The notes below the pieces were generated by a model that ran no database searches, had not been told where the DNA came from, and saw only the letters and a list, made by a program, of their open reading frames with translations. This document shows positions 7,593 to 16,559 of a DNA stretch of 63,382 nt, piece after piece. The position numbers and the translations under genes were made by a program. The DNA comes from Candidatus Rifleibacteriota bacterium (GTDB taxonomy: Bacteria > Muiribacteriota > Ozemobacteria > Ozemobacterales > Ozemobacteraceae): assembly GCA_018818125.1 (NCBI GenBank), contig JAHISQ010000037.1, positions 1 through 63,382 on the forward strand, in the 5' to 3' direction. Within the stretch, counting starts at the first letter, position 1. Every line of letters begins with the position of its first letter.

Positions 7593-7832
7593 ATGACTCA
7601 GACTGTACAGTCCACGCTTGAAAAACTGTTAAAGGCGCTGGTAGAGTTTCCTGAAGAAGTCGTTGTCACGCCGATCGAAGGTGATGGCACCGTGGTTTTC
7701 GAGGTTCAGGTTAACCCCGAAGATTCAGGTAAGGTAATCGGCAAAAAAGGCCGCACTATCAACGCTCTGCGGACCATTATCAGATCTTCTGCTGATACCG
7801 GCACCAAAAAGGTGATTATGGAACTGGTCTGA
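7593..7832 (+). CDS. khpA: KH-domain RNA-binding protein KhpA
   Basis: A 79-residue single KH domain with the RNA-binding GKKG loop within VIGKKGRTINALRTI. KhpA-type proteins are small RNA-binding proteins often paired with KhpB (Jag); no khpB is seen here. It sits between rpsP and rimM, its usual neighbours. It is slightly longer than the common 75-residue form at the N-terminus. Confidence 0.9.
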   Translation: MTQTVQSTLEKLLKALVEFPEEVVVTPIEGDGTVVFEVQVNPEDSGKVIGKKGRTINALRTIIRSSADTGTKKVIMELV

Positions 7833-7867
7833 AAAGGCCCGTTCTTTGGCAATCGGAAACATAGACC

Positions 7868-8449
7868 ATGTCGCAGCCTAAAACTTTGTGCCTGAACAAA
7901 CCAGAATCATCTGCACAAGAAGATTCCTGGCTTGTTGTCGGCAAGGTTCGCAGGACGGTTGGCTTGAAGGGGTGGGTCAGAGTGGGTCTGATGACAGACT
8001 TCCCTGAGCGCTTCAGTCCGGGCAACCGTGTTCTTGTTAAAAGACTCTCGGGAGATCCTGAGCCGACAGAAATAGCTGAGTGGCGAAAGCATTTCTCGGG
8101 CGACGCGGTTGAGGTAAGGTTTGCAGGCATTGATGATTGCGATGCTGCAGCGACTTTTGTAAACACTTTGCTGGTGATTCCAAAAGCTGAGCGCGAGCAA
8201 TTGCGCAGCAATAGCGAATTTTATCCCGATGAACTGACGGGGATGCAGGTGATTGCACCCGATGGCGAGGTTTCTGGTGAGGTCGTTATTCTTGAAGCGG
8301 AGGCTGCCTGTCCGTATCTGGTTGTTAAAACCAGTGCCGGATTCGAGGTTATGATTCCCTTCAGAAAGGTTTTTATCAGCTCTGTTGACCGCAAGGCCAG
8401 GCAGGTAAAGCTGGTAGAGCCTGTTTCGTTCCATGTTCCGGTAGAATGA
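7868..8449 (+). CDS. rimM: Ribosome maturation factor RimM
   Basis: A 193-residue protein that binds bS-type proteins on the 30S head and helps 16S rRNA processing. The RimM barrel begins at VVGKVRRTVGLKGWVRV (about 22-38), and the PRC-barrel domain follows with FYPDELTGMQV and VMIPFRKVFI. Slightly extended N-terminus relative to many homologues. The stop at 8449 and the trmD start at 8451 are almost joined, indicating coupled translation. Confidence 0.95.
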   Translation: MSQPKTLCLNKPESSAQEDSWLVVGKVRRTVGLKGWVRVGLMTDFPERFSPGNRVLVKRLSGDPEPTEIAEWRKHFSGDAVEVRFAGIDDCDAAATFVNTLLVIPKAEREQLRSNSEFYPDELTGMQVIAPDGEVSGEVVILEAEAACPYLVVKTSAGFEVMIPFRKVFISSVDRKARQVKLVEPVSFHVPVE

Positions 8450-8450
8450 G

Positions 8451-9173
8451 ATGCGGATCGACATCGTAACTCTCCTGCCCATGCTCTTTGACAAAGTATT
8501 TGAAGAAAGCGTTCTCGGGTCGGCCGTCAAAAACGGCCTTGTCGAAATTGTCCTGCACAATTTTCGAGAATACGGCGATGGCCGACATCGAACGGTTGAC
8601 GACACAGCTTTTGGCGGTGGCCCTGGCATGGTGATCAAGCCAGCGCCGCTGGTAAATTGCCTGAGAGATGTACGTCGTCTTGCCGCTCCTGGCCCGGTAA
8701 TCGGGCTGACCCCACAGGGGTTGCCGCTAAATCAGAAGCTGGTAAAGGAGCTGGCGTTATTTGACCGGTTGATACTTGTCTGTGGCCGCTACGAGGGCTT
8801 CGATGAGCGTATCCTCAGCGAATTTGACCTTGAGTTGTCGATAGGCGACTATGTATTAACCGGTGGCGAAATCGCCGCAATGACCGTTGTTGACGCTGTT
8901 TCAAGAATGATACCCGGCACGGTGGGCCGACAGGAATCGGTTGAGCAGGATTCCTTCTACAAAGGATTGCTTGACCATCCTCAATATACGCGCCCCGCCA
9001 CCTGGGAAGGACTGGAAGTCCCGGTTGTTCTCCAGGAAGGTAACCATGCAGGTATCGAAGAATTCAGACATTGCCGGTCGTTGCTGACAACAGCTGTCAG
9101 CCGGCCAGATGTGTTCGCGGCTGCCGAATTGTCAGATCAAGACAGAGAAGCTCTGCAGAGTCTGCTGAGCTAA
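8451..9173 (+). CDS. trmD: tRNA (guanine37-N1)-methyltransferase TrmD
   Basis: The 240-residue SPOUT enzyme methylates G37 of tRNAs from S-adenosylmethionine and prevents frameshifting. Diagnostic segments are MRIDIVTLLP at the N-terminus, GDGRHRTVDDTAFGGGPGM, and the trefoil-knot cofactor site LVCGRYEGFDERI and SIGDYVLTGGE. Length is normal. It is followed by rplS, as in most bacteria. Confidence 0.97.
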   Translation: MRIDIVTLLPMLFDKVFEESVLGSAVKNGLVEIVLHNFREYGDGRHRTVDDTAFGGGPGMVIKPAPLVNCLRDVRRLAAPGPVIGLTPQGLPLNQKLVKELALFDRLILVCGRYEGFDERILSEFDLELSIGDYVLTGGEIAAMTVVDAVSRMIPGTVGRQESVEQDSFYKGLLDHPQYTRPATWEGLEVPVVLQEGNHAGIEEFRHCRSLLTTAVSRPDVFAAAELSDQDREALQSLLS

Positions 9174-9217
9174 GTAGCTAGTGTAAGTAAAATATCATTC
9201 CGGAAGGAGTTTCAGTT

Positions 9218-9586
9218 ATGAATCCCGTTATCGAAAGTATTGAAAGAAATTATCAGAAGAACAAGCAGGATATTCCCGCTTTTCTGCCCGGTGACACCAT
9301 TCGTATGGAAATCAAGGTTCGCGAAGGTGAAAAAGAACGCCTGCAGGCTTTTGAAGGTGTTGTGATTTCTCGTCGCAACTGTGGTCTGCGCGAAAATTTT
9401 ACAGTAAGAAAAATTTCTTATGGCGTTGGCGTTGAAAGAACATTCATTCTGCATTCGCCAAACATTGCATCTATCGCTTTGCTGCGCCGTGGTAAGGTTG
9501 CCCGTGGCAAACTCTACTATCTGCGTGCTCGCGTTGGTAAGAAGACTCGTGTTAAAGACAAAATCTTCTCCAAGGACAAAAACTGA
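9218..9586 (+). CDS. rplS: Ribosomal protein bL19
   Basis: A 122-residue 50S protein at the 30S interface. It shows [29 protein letters not shown] and [13 protein letters not shown], the conserved core. GGAAGGAG lies upstream of the ATG. A small hairpin at 9607-9624 follows and may attenuate read-through into lepB. Confidence 0.97.
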   Translation: MNPVIESIERNYQKNKQDIPAFLPGDTIRMEIKVREGEKERLQAFEGVVISRRNCGLRENFTVRKISYGVGVERTFILHSPNIASIALLRRGKVARGKLYYLRARVGKKTRVKDKIFSKDKN

Positions 9587-9588
9587 TC

Positions 9589-10593
9589 TTGCAAGAATCA
9601 ATTAGTCCCGACCCAAAGGTCGGGGTGTTTATTCATGATATATCGATTCGTTGTGGCGAGCAGGTAATAGCGCTCGAGGCACTTGACCTCGACGAAGTTC
9701 TTGCGGCCTCTGAACTGCAGTTGTCCGGCAGCATCAGTGGTAAAGGCAATGACGGTGTTCAGATTCACGTCGAACACCGTTTCAGGCCGTTTATGCGGCA
9801 CAAGACGCTTGCAATACCAGTCGATTCGAGTATGCGTGGAAGATTTCGGACTGATCTGAAACTGCACAACGGAGTCAACAGCCTGCTGATAAAGGCTGTT
9901 GACTCTGCTGGTGTTGTTTTCGACAGCAAGACATTCGAACTGCATTACAAAGGTTCGTTTCGAGAATGGAACGAAACCATTTTTATTGCCTTTTTTCTGG
10001 CGATAATTATCAGAGGCCTGGTGTTACAGGCATTTTGGATCCCGACCGGCAGCATGGAACCCACGCTGCTTGGGGAAAAGAAGAATCCCTTTACTGGGCA
10101 ACTTGAGCGTAGTGGTGACCGCATTCTGGTCAGCCGTTTTGCTTATGTGCTCGACCTCTCTCTCGACGGGCGTTTGCCCTTTGGGCCACGCATCTGGCTC
10201 AAACTGCCGGAGCGCGGTGATGTTATAGTTTTTAGATATCCCAATCCAGACACTTCAGCACCACCCAAAGATTATATTAAAAGAGCAATTGGCAGGCCTG
10301 GTGACCAAATTGACATTGTTGATGGCGTCGTTATGGTCAACGGAAATGCCCTAAACGAGCCCTATATTGCTGAGCCGCCACTATCCGATTTTCATACAAT
10401 AGTGCCTGCAGATTGCCTGTTTGCGATGGGAGACAATCGAAATAATAGCTCAGATAGCCGTTTTTGGGGACCAATGCCGTTGGCCAACCTGAAAGGGCAG
10501 GCGGTTTTTAGCTATCTACCGGTAAACCGGATCGGGCCGATCAGGAGTTTTACACACGAGATGAGCCTGGTCACGCCAGAGCGAAGCAACTGA
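9589..10593 (+). CDS. lepB: Signal peptidase I with N-terminal Ig-like domain
   Basis: The catalytic part is a type I signal peptidase: membrane helix about 131-150, nucleophile S155 in PTGSMEPTLL, general base K231 in DYIKRAIGRPGD, and the conserved GDNRNNSSDSRFWGP. It cleaves Sec and Tat signal peptides at the outer face of the inner membrane. The unusual part is residues about 10-121, a beta-rich segment ending NGVNSLLIKAVDSAG...FELHY, which looks like an Ig-like (glucodextranase-B type) domain. In a one-helix signal peptidase this would lie in the cytoplasm. The start is uncertain: TTG at 9589, with AAGGA 12 nt upstream, or GTG at 9625 just after a hairpin. Both keep the extra domain. Confidence 0.88.
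   Translation: MQESISPDPKVGVFIHDISIRCGEQVIALEALDLDEVLAASELQLSGSISGKGNDGVQIHVEHRFRPFMRHKTLAIPVDSSMRGRFRTDLKLHNGVNSLLIKAVDSAGVVFDSKTFELHYKGSFREWNETIFIAFFLAIIIRGLVLQAFWIPTGSMEPTLLGEKKNPFTGQLERSGDRILVSRFAYVLDLSLDGRLPFGPRIWLKLPERGDVIVFRYPNPDTSAPPKDYIKRAIGRPGDQIDIVDGVVMVNGNALNEPYIAEPPLSDFHTIVPADCLFAMGDNRNNSSDSRFWGPMPLANLKGQAVFSYLPVNRIGPIRSFTHEMSLVTPERSN
9607..9624 (+). terminator. Hairpin between rplS and lepB (possible attenuator)
   Basis: CCCGACC-CAAA-GGTCGGG is a perfect 7-bp stem directly followed by GTGTTTATT. The T-tract is weak, so it is more likely a partial terminator. It ends just before the alternative GTG start of lepB and could hide that start. Confidence 0.5.
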
Positions 10594-10604
10594 TTTAATT
10601 TTTA

Positions 10605-11480
10605 ATGAAAAAAGAATTACCCGGTCACATAAAGAACGCATTCAGATCTATTGACCATTTTCTACCGGTTGTAGACCTTGTTGTTGAGCTTGTTGATGCG
10701 CGCATGCCGAATGGCTCGCGTCTCAAAGATTTTATCAGTCGTCTTGGCAAAAACTCCGTAATTGCTCTTGCCAAGTCAGATCTGGCCGACGAAAGCGAAA
10801 CAAAAAAATGGCTCAAGCGTTTTGCTGATGAAGGGCAGACCTGTGTTGCCCTGGATTGTCGCGACACTCAGTCGATTAAACGGCTTTCCAAGCTGATCAG
10901 GGCCGCTGCTTTTACGGTAAAGCCCGGACAGACGGAACCGGCGCGCAAGGTCCGGCGCGCAATGATCATAGGCATTCCGAATGTTGGCAAATCGACGCTG
11001 ATCAATTCTCTGGCGGGTCGAAAAGCTGCACGCGCAGCCAATATGCCCGGTGTTACCCGCAGTATACAATGGATTAAGCTCAGCGGAGAGCTGGAGCTTC
11101 TTGATCTGCCGGGTATTCTTGACTATGGTCTTCTCAAGCGCGGCGATATTCTGCGGCTGATCAACACTGTTCCAGGAAGAGACGAAAACACATGGAGTCA
11201 GGCCAAGACGCTTGCCAGGATACTTGCCATTACTGGAAATCAGAGTGCTTTGCCAGGCTTTGTTGAATGTAACGAAAGCTATGACCTGTTTCTAGAAGAC
11301 TATGCGCGGCGGATGAATTTTTGTGGCAAAGGTGGCATTCCGGACATTGAGCGAGCCGCTACCGATGTTATCAAGCGTTTCCAGTCTGGCGGATTTGGTC
11401 GTATCACCATAGAAAAGTCAGACAGCGATTTTGCTGAACTTTTTGAATTGCCGCCTGAGGCTGAAAAGGTGGAGTTTTGA
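10605..11480 (+). CDS. rbgA: Ribosome biogenesis GTPase RbgA (YlqF family)
   Basis: A 291-residue circularly permuted GTPase. The G4-type motif AKSD comes before G1 (GIPNVGKST, 123-131), G2 (PGVT) and G3 (DLPG), the order specific to this group. RbgA acts in the last steps of 50S assembly. The C-terminal helical domain follows. ATG is assigned from family length; the ribosome-binding site is weak. It lies 3 bp before phoH in the same operon. Confidence 0.93.
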   Translation: MKKELPGHIKNAFRSIDHFLPVVDLVVELVDARMPNGSRLKDFISRLGKNSVIALAKSDLADESETKKWLKRFADEGQTCVALDCRDTQSIKRLSKLIRAAAFTVKPGQTEPARKVRRAMIIGIPNVGKSTLINSLAGRKAARAANMPGVTRSIQWIKLSGELELLDLPGILDYGLLKRGDILRLINTVPGRDENTWSQAKTLARILAITGNQSALPGFVECNESYDLFLEDYARRMNFCGKGGIPDIERAATDVIKRFQSGGFGRITIEKSDSDFAELFELPPEAEKVEF

Positions 11481-11483
11481 CGT

Positions 11484-12461
11484 ATGAGTCAATCACAGGA
11501 AAAACTTGACCTTTCAGAAGAAGTTTCACGTCATATTCTAGGAGCAGGAACCGAATCCGGGCTCGTGATGATTAGAGGTCTTTCCGACCTTTCTGTTCGC
11601 GCCCGTGGAAACTGTCTGATGCTCGAAGGATCAGCTGTGAAGATCAGGCTGGTTAAGCAGTTTCTTGACGTGCTGAGTCGCCGAATTGAGCGGGCGGGTG
11701 CCATCGACCAGAATGAAGTGCGGCGTCTGTTTGACCAGTTTGTAGATGAAGATATATCATCGGAGTCTGTCTCTGAGCCCTTTTGTGACTTGATCAGCTC
11801 GTTTAATGGTCGCCTGGTTCGGGCAATGACCGTTGGGCAACAGCAATATGTTGAAGCGGTCGAAAAGAACACCATAACTATTGCGCGTGGCCCCGCTGGC
11901 ACCGGTAAAACTTATCTGGCGACTGCGATGGCAATCAAGGCGCTTAAAGAAAAGCGCGTAAGCCGCGTAATTTTGTCGCGTCCGGTAGTCGAAGCCGGTG
12001 AAAGTCTCGGTTATCTGCCCGGAGATGTTAAGGAGAAAGTGGATCCGCATTTTCGACCTCTCTATGATTGTCTGCAGGAATTTATCGGGATGGGTAAATT
12101 TGAGCAATATATCCGCCAGGGTATCATCGAGATTACGCCGTTGGCTTATATGCGCGGTAGAACTTTTAACGAAGCCTTTGTGGTTTTAGATGAAGCTCAG
12201 AACACGACCATGCCACAGATGCGCATGATTCTCACCCGACTGGGCTATGGCACAAAGCTGGTCGTAACCGGCGACCATACTCAGATAGACCTTCCCCGCA
12301 TCAGCGATTCATCGTTGTTAACGCTGGGCGATATTATCGGTTCGGTGGAATCCGTATCTTTTATTGATCTTTGTGGCAAAGACGTGATAAGACATGAAGT
12401 AGTCAAACGAATCATCGGCGCTTTTGATGAATATCAGAGGCGGGAAAAAGAAAAGAAGTGA
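11484..12461 (+). CDS. phoH: PhoH-family ATPase
   Basis: A 325-residue PhoH/YbeZ-like protein with an N-terminal KH-like region (about 20-95) and a helicase-like ATPase domain: Walker A GPAGTGKT (136-143), Walker B FVVLDEAQN and the VTGDHTQIDLP motif. PhoH proteins are linked to RNA metabolism and are usually encoded next to ybeY, as here with pgpH between them. The start overlaps the end of rbgA by context. Confidence 0.93.
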   Translation: MSQSQEKLDLSEEVSRHILGAGTESGLVMIRGLSDLSVRARGNCLMLEGSAVKIRLVKQFLDVLSRRIERAGAIDQNEVRRLFDQFVDEDISSESVSEPFCDLISSFNGRLVRAMTVGQQQYVEAVEKNTITIARGPAGTGKTYLATAMAIKALKEKRVSRVILSRPVVEAGESLGYLPGDVKEKVDPHFRPLYDCLQEFIGMGKFEQYIRQGIIEITPLAYMRGRTFNEAFVVLDEAQNTTMPQMRMILTRLGYGTKLVVTGDHTQIDLPRISDSSLLTLGDIIGSVESVSFIDLCGKDVIRHEVVKRIIGAFDEYQRREKEKK

Positions 12462-12510
12462 GCGAAAAAAGCAACTTGCCCCTATGGGCACTGCAGGATA
12501 GGAGGCTTTA

Positions 12511-14691
12511 ATGGCCGAAGACCATAAGAGCCACCTGTTGTTGTCGAGCTTTCTGGAATGGCTGAATGTTCCAGAAAACCTGCAACGCAAGTTTTTGCTG
12601 TGGCTGGCCTTGTTTTTTGCCCTGCTTGTAGTGATACTGGTAATTGATCCGACAGGTTTTACGCCTGAGGTAGCAGAAGGCATGCCGGCTACCAAGACAA
12701 TTCGCTCCCCAAGAATGATCAGTTTTGTCGACGAGGTAAGAACTGCTGAGCTGCGTGCGATTGAACGAGAGAGAGTCCAGCCAGCATTCTCGCCGATAGA
12801 AGGCGCCGAAGAGCAGATGCTTGAGCGCTTCGACAGGTTTACTGCCGATTTGTCACTGTTTTTTGTAGAATTTAAAAAGTTGCCGTCTTCTGAGCCGCCT
12901 CAGAACCTTATTGCATCGTATTTTCCTGGTGAGTCGCTGCTTGAGCCTGAAAGATTGATTCAGTTGCGCACTCTGCGTCCTTCTCAGCTCGATAATCTGG
13001 TGGCGGCCTCGCGCCGGATTCTTTTAAATGTTGGGCAAAAGCCGATTTCGGCGCAGAATCTTGAGCTGGCCCGCGCCGAAGTGCGTAGCAGCGTTGAAAG
13101 CTACCCCGAGGGACTCGGGTTTAAGACGATCATGACTTCGCTGGTGCGTAACGCAATAATGATAAACTCCATCGAAGATGACAAATTGACAAAACAACAG
13201 CGAGATGCTGCTTCCAGGGCTATTCAGCCGGTAGTTAGAACTTTTCAGAAGGGGCAGAAGATAATCGACGAGGGGTCTATTGTAACCGCAGATGATTACT
13301 ATGTTCTGAAAAGAATCTCCACCCAGATGCACAAAAACCGTCTGTTGTCGCTTATGGGCAATTTCATTCTGGCTTTGCTGGCAGTTGCTATCTCACTTGT
13401 TTATCTGCGCCTCGAAGACAAAAATGTGCTTAATGATGGTGAGCAGTACAAGCTGCTTAGCGTCATTTGTCTGACCACGCTGGCCCTTGCCAAAACTGCA
13501 CATGCTCTTGGAGTAATGTTTGACCGGCCTTATCTGGCAATTTTGCTGACGCCCTTGCCGGCGGTTGCCATGCTGATGACAATGCTGCTGGATAGTCGTA
13601 TCGCGCTGTTTCACGTGTTTTCGCTGGGTCTCATGATGTTTGTCGTCGCCGAATCAAATGTGAAATTTGTGGTGGTGAGTCTTTTTGGTGCTATTGCCGG
13701 CATTCTTGCCTGGCGCACTGCCTCAAGAGCCAGCGACATGCGGAACCTCATCGGATCATCAGGTATCAAAATCGGTCTGACCAGCTCGTTAGCGGTGCTG
13801 GCTTTTATTCTGCTCGATTCAGACAGCTTTGCCAACATGGATCTAAAGCAGATCGCAATGCTCGTGAGCTTTGGCATGTTCAATGGCATTCTGTCCGGTA
13901 TTCTGGCCAATGGCGTGTTGCCATATATGGAAAGTGTTTTTTCGCTTGCTACCAATTCGCGATTGCTTGAGCTCACCGATTTATCGCAGCCATTGCTGCG
14001 AAAACTGGCAGAAGAAGCACCAGGAACTTATCAGCACAGTATTGCGGTTGCAACAATGGCTGAAGCTGCTGCCAACTGCGTTAATGCTGATCCGCTGCTG
14101 ACCAAAATTGCAGCCTACTTCCATGATATCGGAAAAATCAAGCGCCCATCATATTTTGCCGAGAACCAGGCCGATGAGAACCGGCATGACCAGGTTACAC
14201 CCTATATGTCGAGCCTCATTCTGATCGGACATATCCGTGACAGCCTCGATCTTGGTCGCGAATACAGCCTGCCAGAACGTGTTTTGTCTATAATGTCTCA
14301 GCATCACGGCACTACCCTGATCAGTTACTTTTTTGAAGAAGCGAAAAAGCTCAAGGATGGTGAAGTAAACGAAGAGCGGTTTCGCTACCCCGGGCCAAAG
14401 CCGCAAACTAAAGAAGCTGCTATTCTCATGCTCGCCGATTCTGTAGAGGCAGCCGCAAGAACGCTGCCACAGCACACACATAGTAAGATCGAGGGTCTGG
14501 TGAAAAAAATAATTGAACATAAACTCAACGACGAAAACCAGCTCGACGAGAGTGATCTGACTCTGAAGGACATAGAAAAAATCGAACAGACATTTGTCAG
14601 AACTATAACTTCAATGTACCATGGTAGAGTAGACTATCCGGGTAAATTATCAAATCAGCAAAAGGGAGCCGCCGATGGAAGTTCTGATTAG
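12511..14691 (+). CDS. pgpH: Membrane HD phosphohydrolase (PgpH/YqfF, 7TMR-HD)
   Basis: A 726-residue protein with a first membrane helix (about 28-46), an extracytoplasmic 7TMR-HDED region (about 60-280), a block of membrane helices (about 285-470) and a cytoplasmic HD domain. HD residues include YQHS (H about 508) and YFHDIGK (H538, D539), then LPERVLSIMSQHHG. In Listeria and Bacillus this family degrades cyclic di-AMP. Known order phoH-pgpH-ybeY is kept. The end overlaps ybeY by 17 bp. No cyclic di-AMP synthase is visible in the window. Confidence 0.92.
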   Translation: MAEDHKSHLLLSSFLEWLNVPENLQRKFLLWLALFFALLVVILVIDPTGFTPEVAEGMPATKTIRSPRMISFVDEVRTAELRAIERERVQPAFSPIEGAEEQMLERFDRFTADLSLFFVEFKKLPSSEPPQNLIASYFPGESLLEPERLIQLRTLRPSQLDNLVAASRRILLNVGQKPISAQNLELARAEVRSSVESYPEGLGFKTIMTSLVRNAIMINSIEDDKLTKQQRDAASRAIQPVVRTFQKGQKIIDEGSIVTADDYYVLKRISTQMHKNRLLSLMGNFILALLAVAISLVYLRLEDKNVLNDGEQYKLLSVICLTTLALAKTAHALGVMFDRPYLAILLTPLPAVAMLMTMLLDSRIALFHVFSLGLMMFVVAESNVKFVVVSLFGAIAGILAWRTASRASDMRNLIGSSGIKIGLTSSLAVLAFILLDSDSFANMDLKQIAMLVSFGMFNGILSGILANGVLPYMESVFSLATNSRLLELTDLSQPLLRKLAEEAPGTYQHSIAVATMAEAAANCVNADPLLTKIAAYFHDIGKIKRPSYFAENQADENRHDQVTPYMSSLILIGHIRDSLDLGREYSLPERVLSIMSQHHGTTLISYFFEEAKKLKDGEVNEERFRYPGPKPQTKEAAILMLADSVEAAARTLPQHTHSKIEGLVKKIIEHKLNDENQLDESDLTLKDIEKIEQTFVRTITSMYHGRVDYPGKLSNQQKGAADGSSD

Positions 14692-15178
14692 TAATCGACA
14701 GGAGCAATTGGCCATCGATCTTGATTTTATCAAGGCCGTTGCCGAAGAAATCATGAGATTCGAGGCATCACCAGAAAATGCCGAACTCTCACTGGTTTTT
14801 TGTGACGACGATTTTATTCAGAAACTGAATAAGGATTACCGTGGCAAGAATGAACCTACTGATGTTCTTTCTTTCCCAATGGAAGAAGAGCAATTCGAAT
14901 CTGAGATCAGAATGCTCGGGGATATTGTTATAAGCACTGAAACTGCTGCCCGACAGGCAGACGGTCTGAAGCATCCGCCATTGCTTGAAATTGTTTTTCT
15001 GTTGATTCATGGGTTGCTGCACCTGCATGGTTACGAGCATTCCCAGAAGTTACCGCGGAAACAGATGCGCGAACGCGAAGTGACTATTTTCCGGCATTTA
15101 TGTGAGAAAAAACTGTTAAGCTGTCTCGAAGGTGAAGAACCGGCCCCGGTCATCAAACGGGCTATTGCCGTCGATTAG
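14675..15178 (+). CDS. ybeY: Endoribonuclease YbeY
   Basis: A 167-residue metal-dependent RNase for 16S rRNA 3'-end maturation and rRNA quality control. The zinc motif H112-x3-H116-x5-H122 lies in LIHGLLHLHGYEH, and the preceding GDIVIS block and DVLSFP are conserved. AAGGGAG lies before the ATG. The start lies inside pgpH, so the two are translationally coupled. Confidence 0.95.
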   Translation: MEVLISNRQEQLAIDLDFIKAVAEEIMRFEASPENAELSLVFCDDDFIQKLNKDYRGKNEPTDVLSFPMEEEQFESEIRMLGDIVISTETAARQADGLKHPPLLEIVFLLIHGLLHLHGYEHSQKLPRKQMREREVTIFRHLCEKKLLSCLEGEEPAPVIKRAIAVD

Positions 15179-15216
15179 CAAAACATGATTAGAGAAGGGT
15201 AATCTGAGTCTAAAAT

Positions 15217-16530
15217 ATGGATGATTCGATTTCGGGTATTTTGTTTTTTGTCTGTCTGTTGCTTTCTGCTTTCTTTTCATCGACTGAAACCGCTTTTTTT
15301 GCGCTTTCACCGCTTCGCCTCAAAAAACTTGAGTCAGAAGGCGACAACCGCGCTGCCGAAATTCTCGGGGTATTGGCTGACAAGCAGAGACTTCTGATTG
15401 CCTTGCTGATGGGTAATACGCTGGTTAATGTTGCGGCAACTGCTATTGCTACCAGCTTTTTTATAAACTATCTGCCGAAATCCAGTCTTACAGAGTGGGT
15501 GGGTGTGGGGCCAACGGTCTGTGTTGCCGTTTCTTCGGTGGTAATGACCGTTGTTCTTCTTGTGTTTGGTGAGATTACACCAAAGACCATAGCTATTTTT
15601 GGAGCTTATGGCTATTCCAGGGTGGTTGTAAAGCCGCTGCGCCTGGTTATATTTCTTTTTACGCCCTTTGCTGCCCTGACAATATGGATAATATGCAAGT
15701 TTTTTCCGCGCTATTCAGATTGGAACAGCCATCTTGGATCTTCTACCTCAATGGAAGAAATTGACAGTTATTTTACGTTAGGCGAAGAAGTTGGCATTAT
15801 CGAGCGCGACGAAAAGGAAATGATCAACTCAGTGTTCGAGTTTGGCGATACCCTTGTTCGAGAAGTCATGGTACCGCGCCCCGACATAATTTCGATGCCG
15901 ATCAATATAAGTCTGGATGAGCTGCTCAAGTTTATCCGCGAAGATGGGCACTCACGATTTCCGGTCTATGACGGCAATATAGACAAGGTAGTTGGCATAC
16001 TCTACGTTAAAGACATTCTCATCAAGTTTGCCGAGATTCAGGAAAGCTACGATCTTTTCAAACTACTGCGTGCACCCTTTTTTGTGCCCGAAACTAAAAA
16101 ACTTAACGATTTGCTGAGCGAGTTTCAAAAGCGTAAACAGCATCTTGCCCTGGTTGTTGATGAATACGGCGGCATTTCAGGACTGGTTACCATTGAAGAT
16201 CTGCTTGAGGAAATTGTCGGCGAGATTGTTGATGAATACGACCTTGAAGAGCAGGCACCGATGCATAGCATTGGTGAACATGTATACAGTATAGATGCCC
16301 GTTATAGCATCAGCGATCTCGAAGCGGAACTCGATATTGAGCTGATTTACGAGGACTCTGAAACGGTTGGCGGTTTTGTGCTCGAAAAGCTTGGCCGCAT
16401 TCCACAGCGTGGAGAGTCTTTTGAAGAGCCGCAGGGTGTTTTTCAAGTTACTGAAATCAAGGGTAACCGCATTCTACGGGTAAAGTTTACAATGAACCCG
16501 TCGCTTTCAGCACCTGAAGCAACAAACTGA
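15217..16530 (+). CDS. CNNM/CorC-type transporter-like protein 1
   Basis: A 437-residue membrane protein with a DUF21 domain of about four helices (about 1-190), a CBS pair (about 205-330, with VMVPRPDI and VVDEYGGISGLVTIEDLLEEIVGEI) and a C-terminal CorC/HlyC domain. The family is linked to Mg2+ or Co2+ efflux; calling such genes hemolysins is historical. ATG start. A second family member follows by 30 bp. The pair lies downstream of ybeY, a common location for corC homologues. Confidence 0.9.
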   Translation: MDDSISGILFFVCLLLSAFFSSTETAFFALSPLRLKKLESEGDNRAAEILGVLADKQRLLIALLMGNTLVNVAATAIATSFFINYLPKSSLTEWVGVGPTVCVAVSSVVMTVVLLVFGEITPKTIAIFGAYGYSRVVVKPLRLVIFLFTPFAALTIWIICKFFPRYSDWNSHLGSSTSMEEIDSYFTLGEEVGIIERDEKEMINSVFEFGDTLVREVMVPRPDIISMPINISLDELLKFIREDGHSRFPVYDGNIDKVVGILYVKDILIKFAEIQESYDLFKLLRAPFFVPETKKLNDLLSEFQKRKQHLALVVDEYGGISGLVTIEDLLEEIVGEIVDEYDLEEQAPMHSIGEHVYSIDARYSISDLEAELDIELIYEDSETVGGFVLEKLGRIPQRGESFEEPQGVFQVTEIKGNRILRVKFTMNPSLSAPEATN

Positions 16531-16559
16531 CAGCATAGGCCAGGCATGGAGAAACCATA

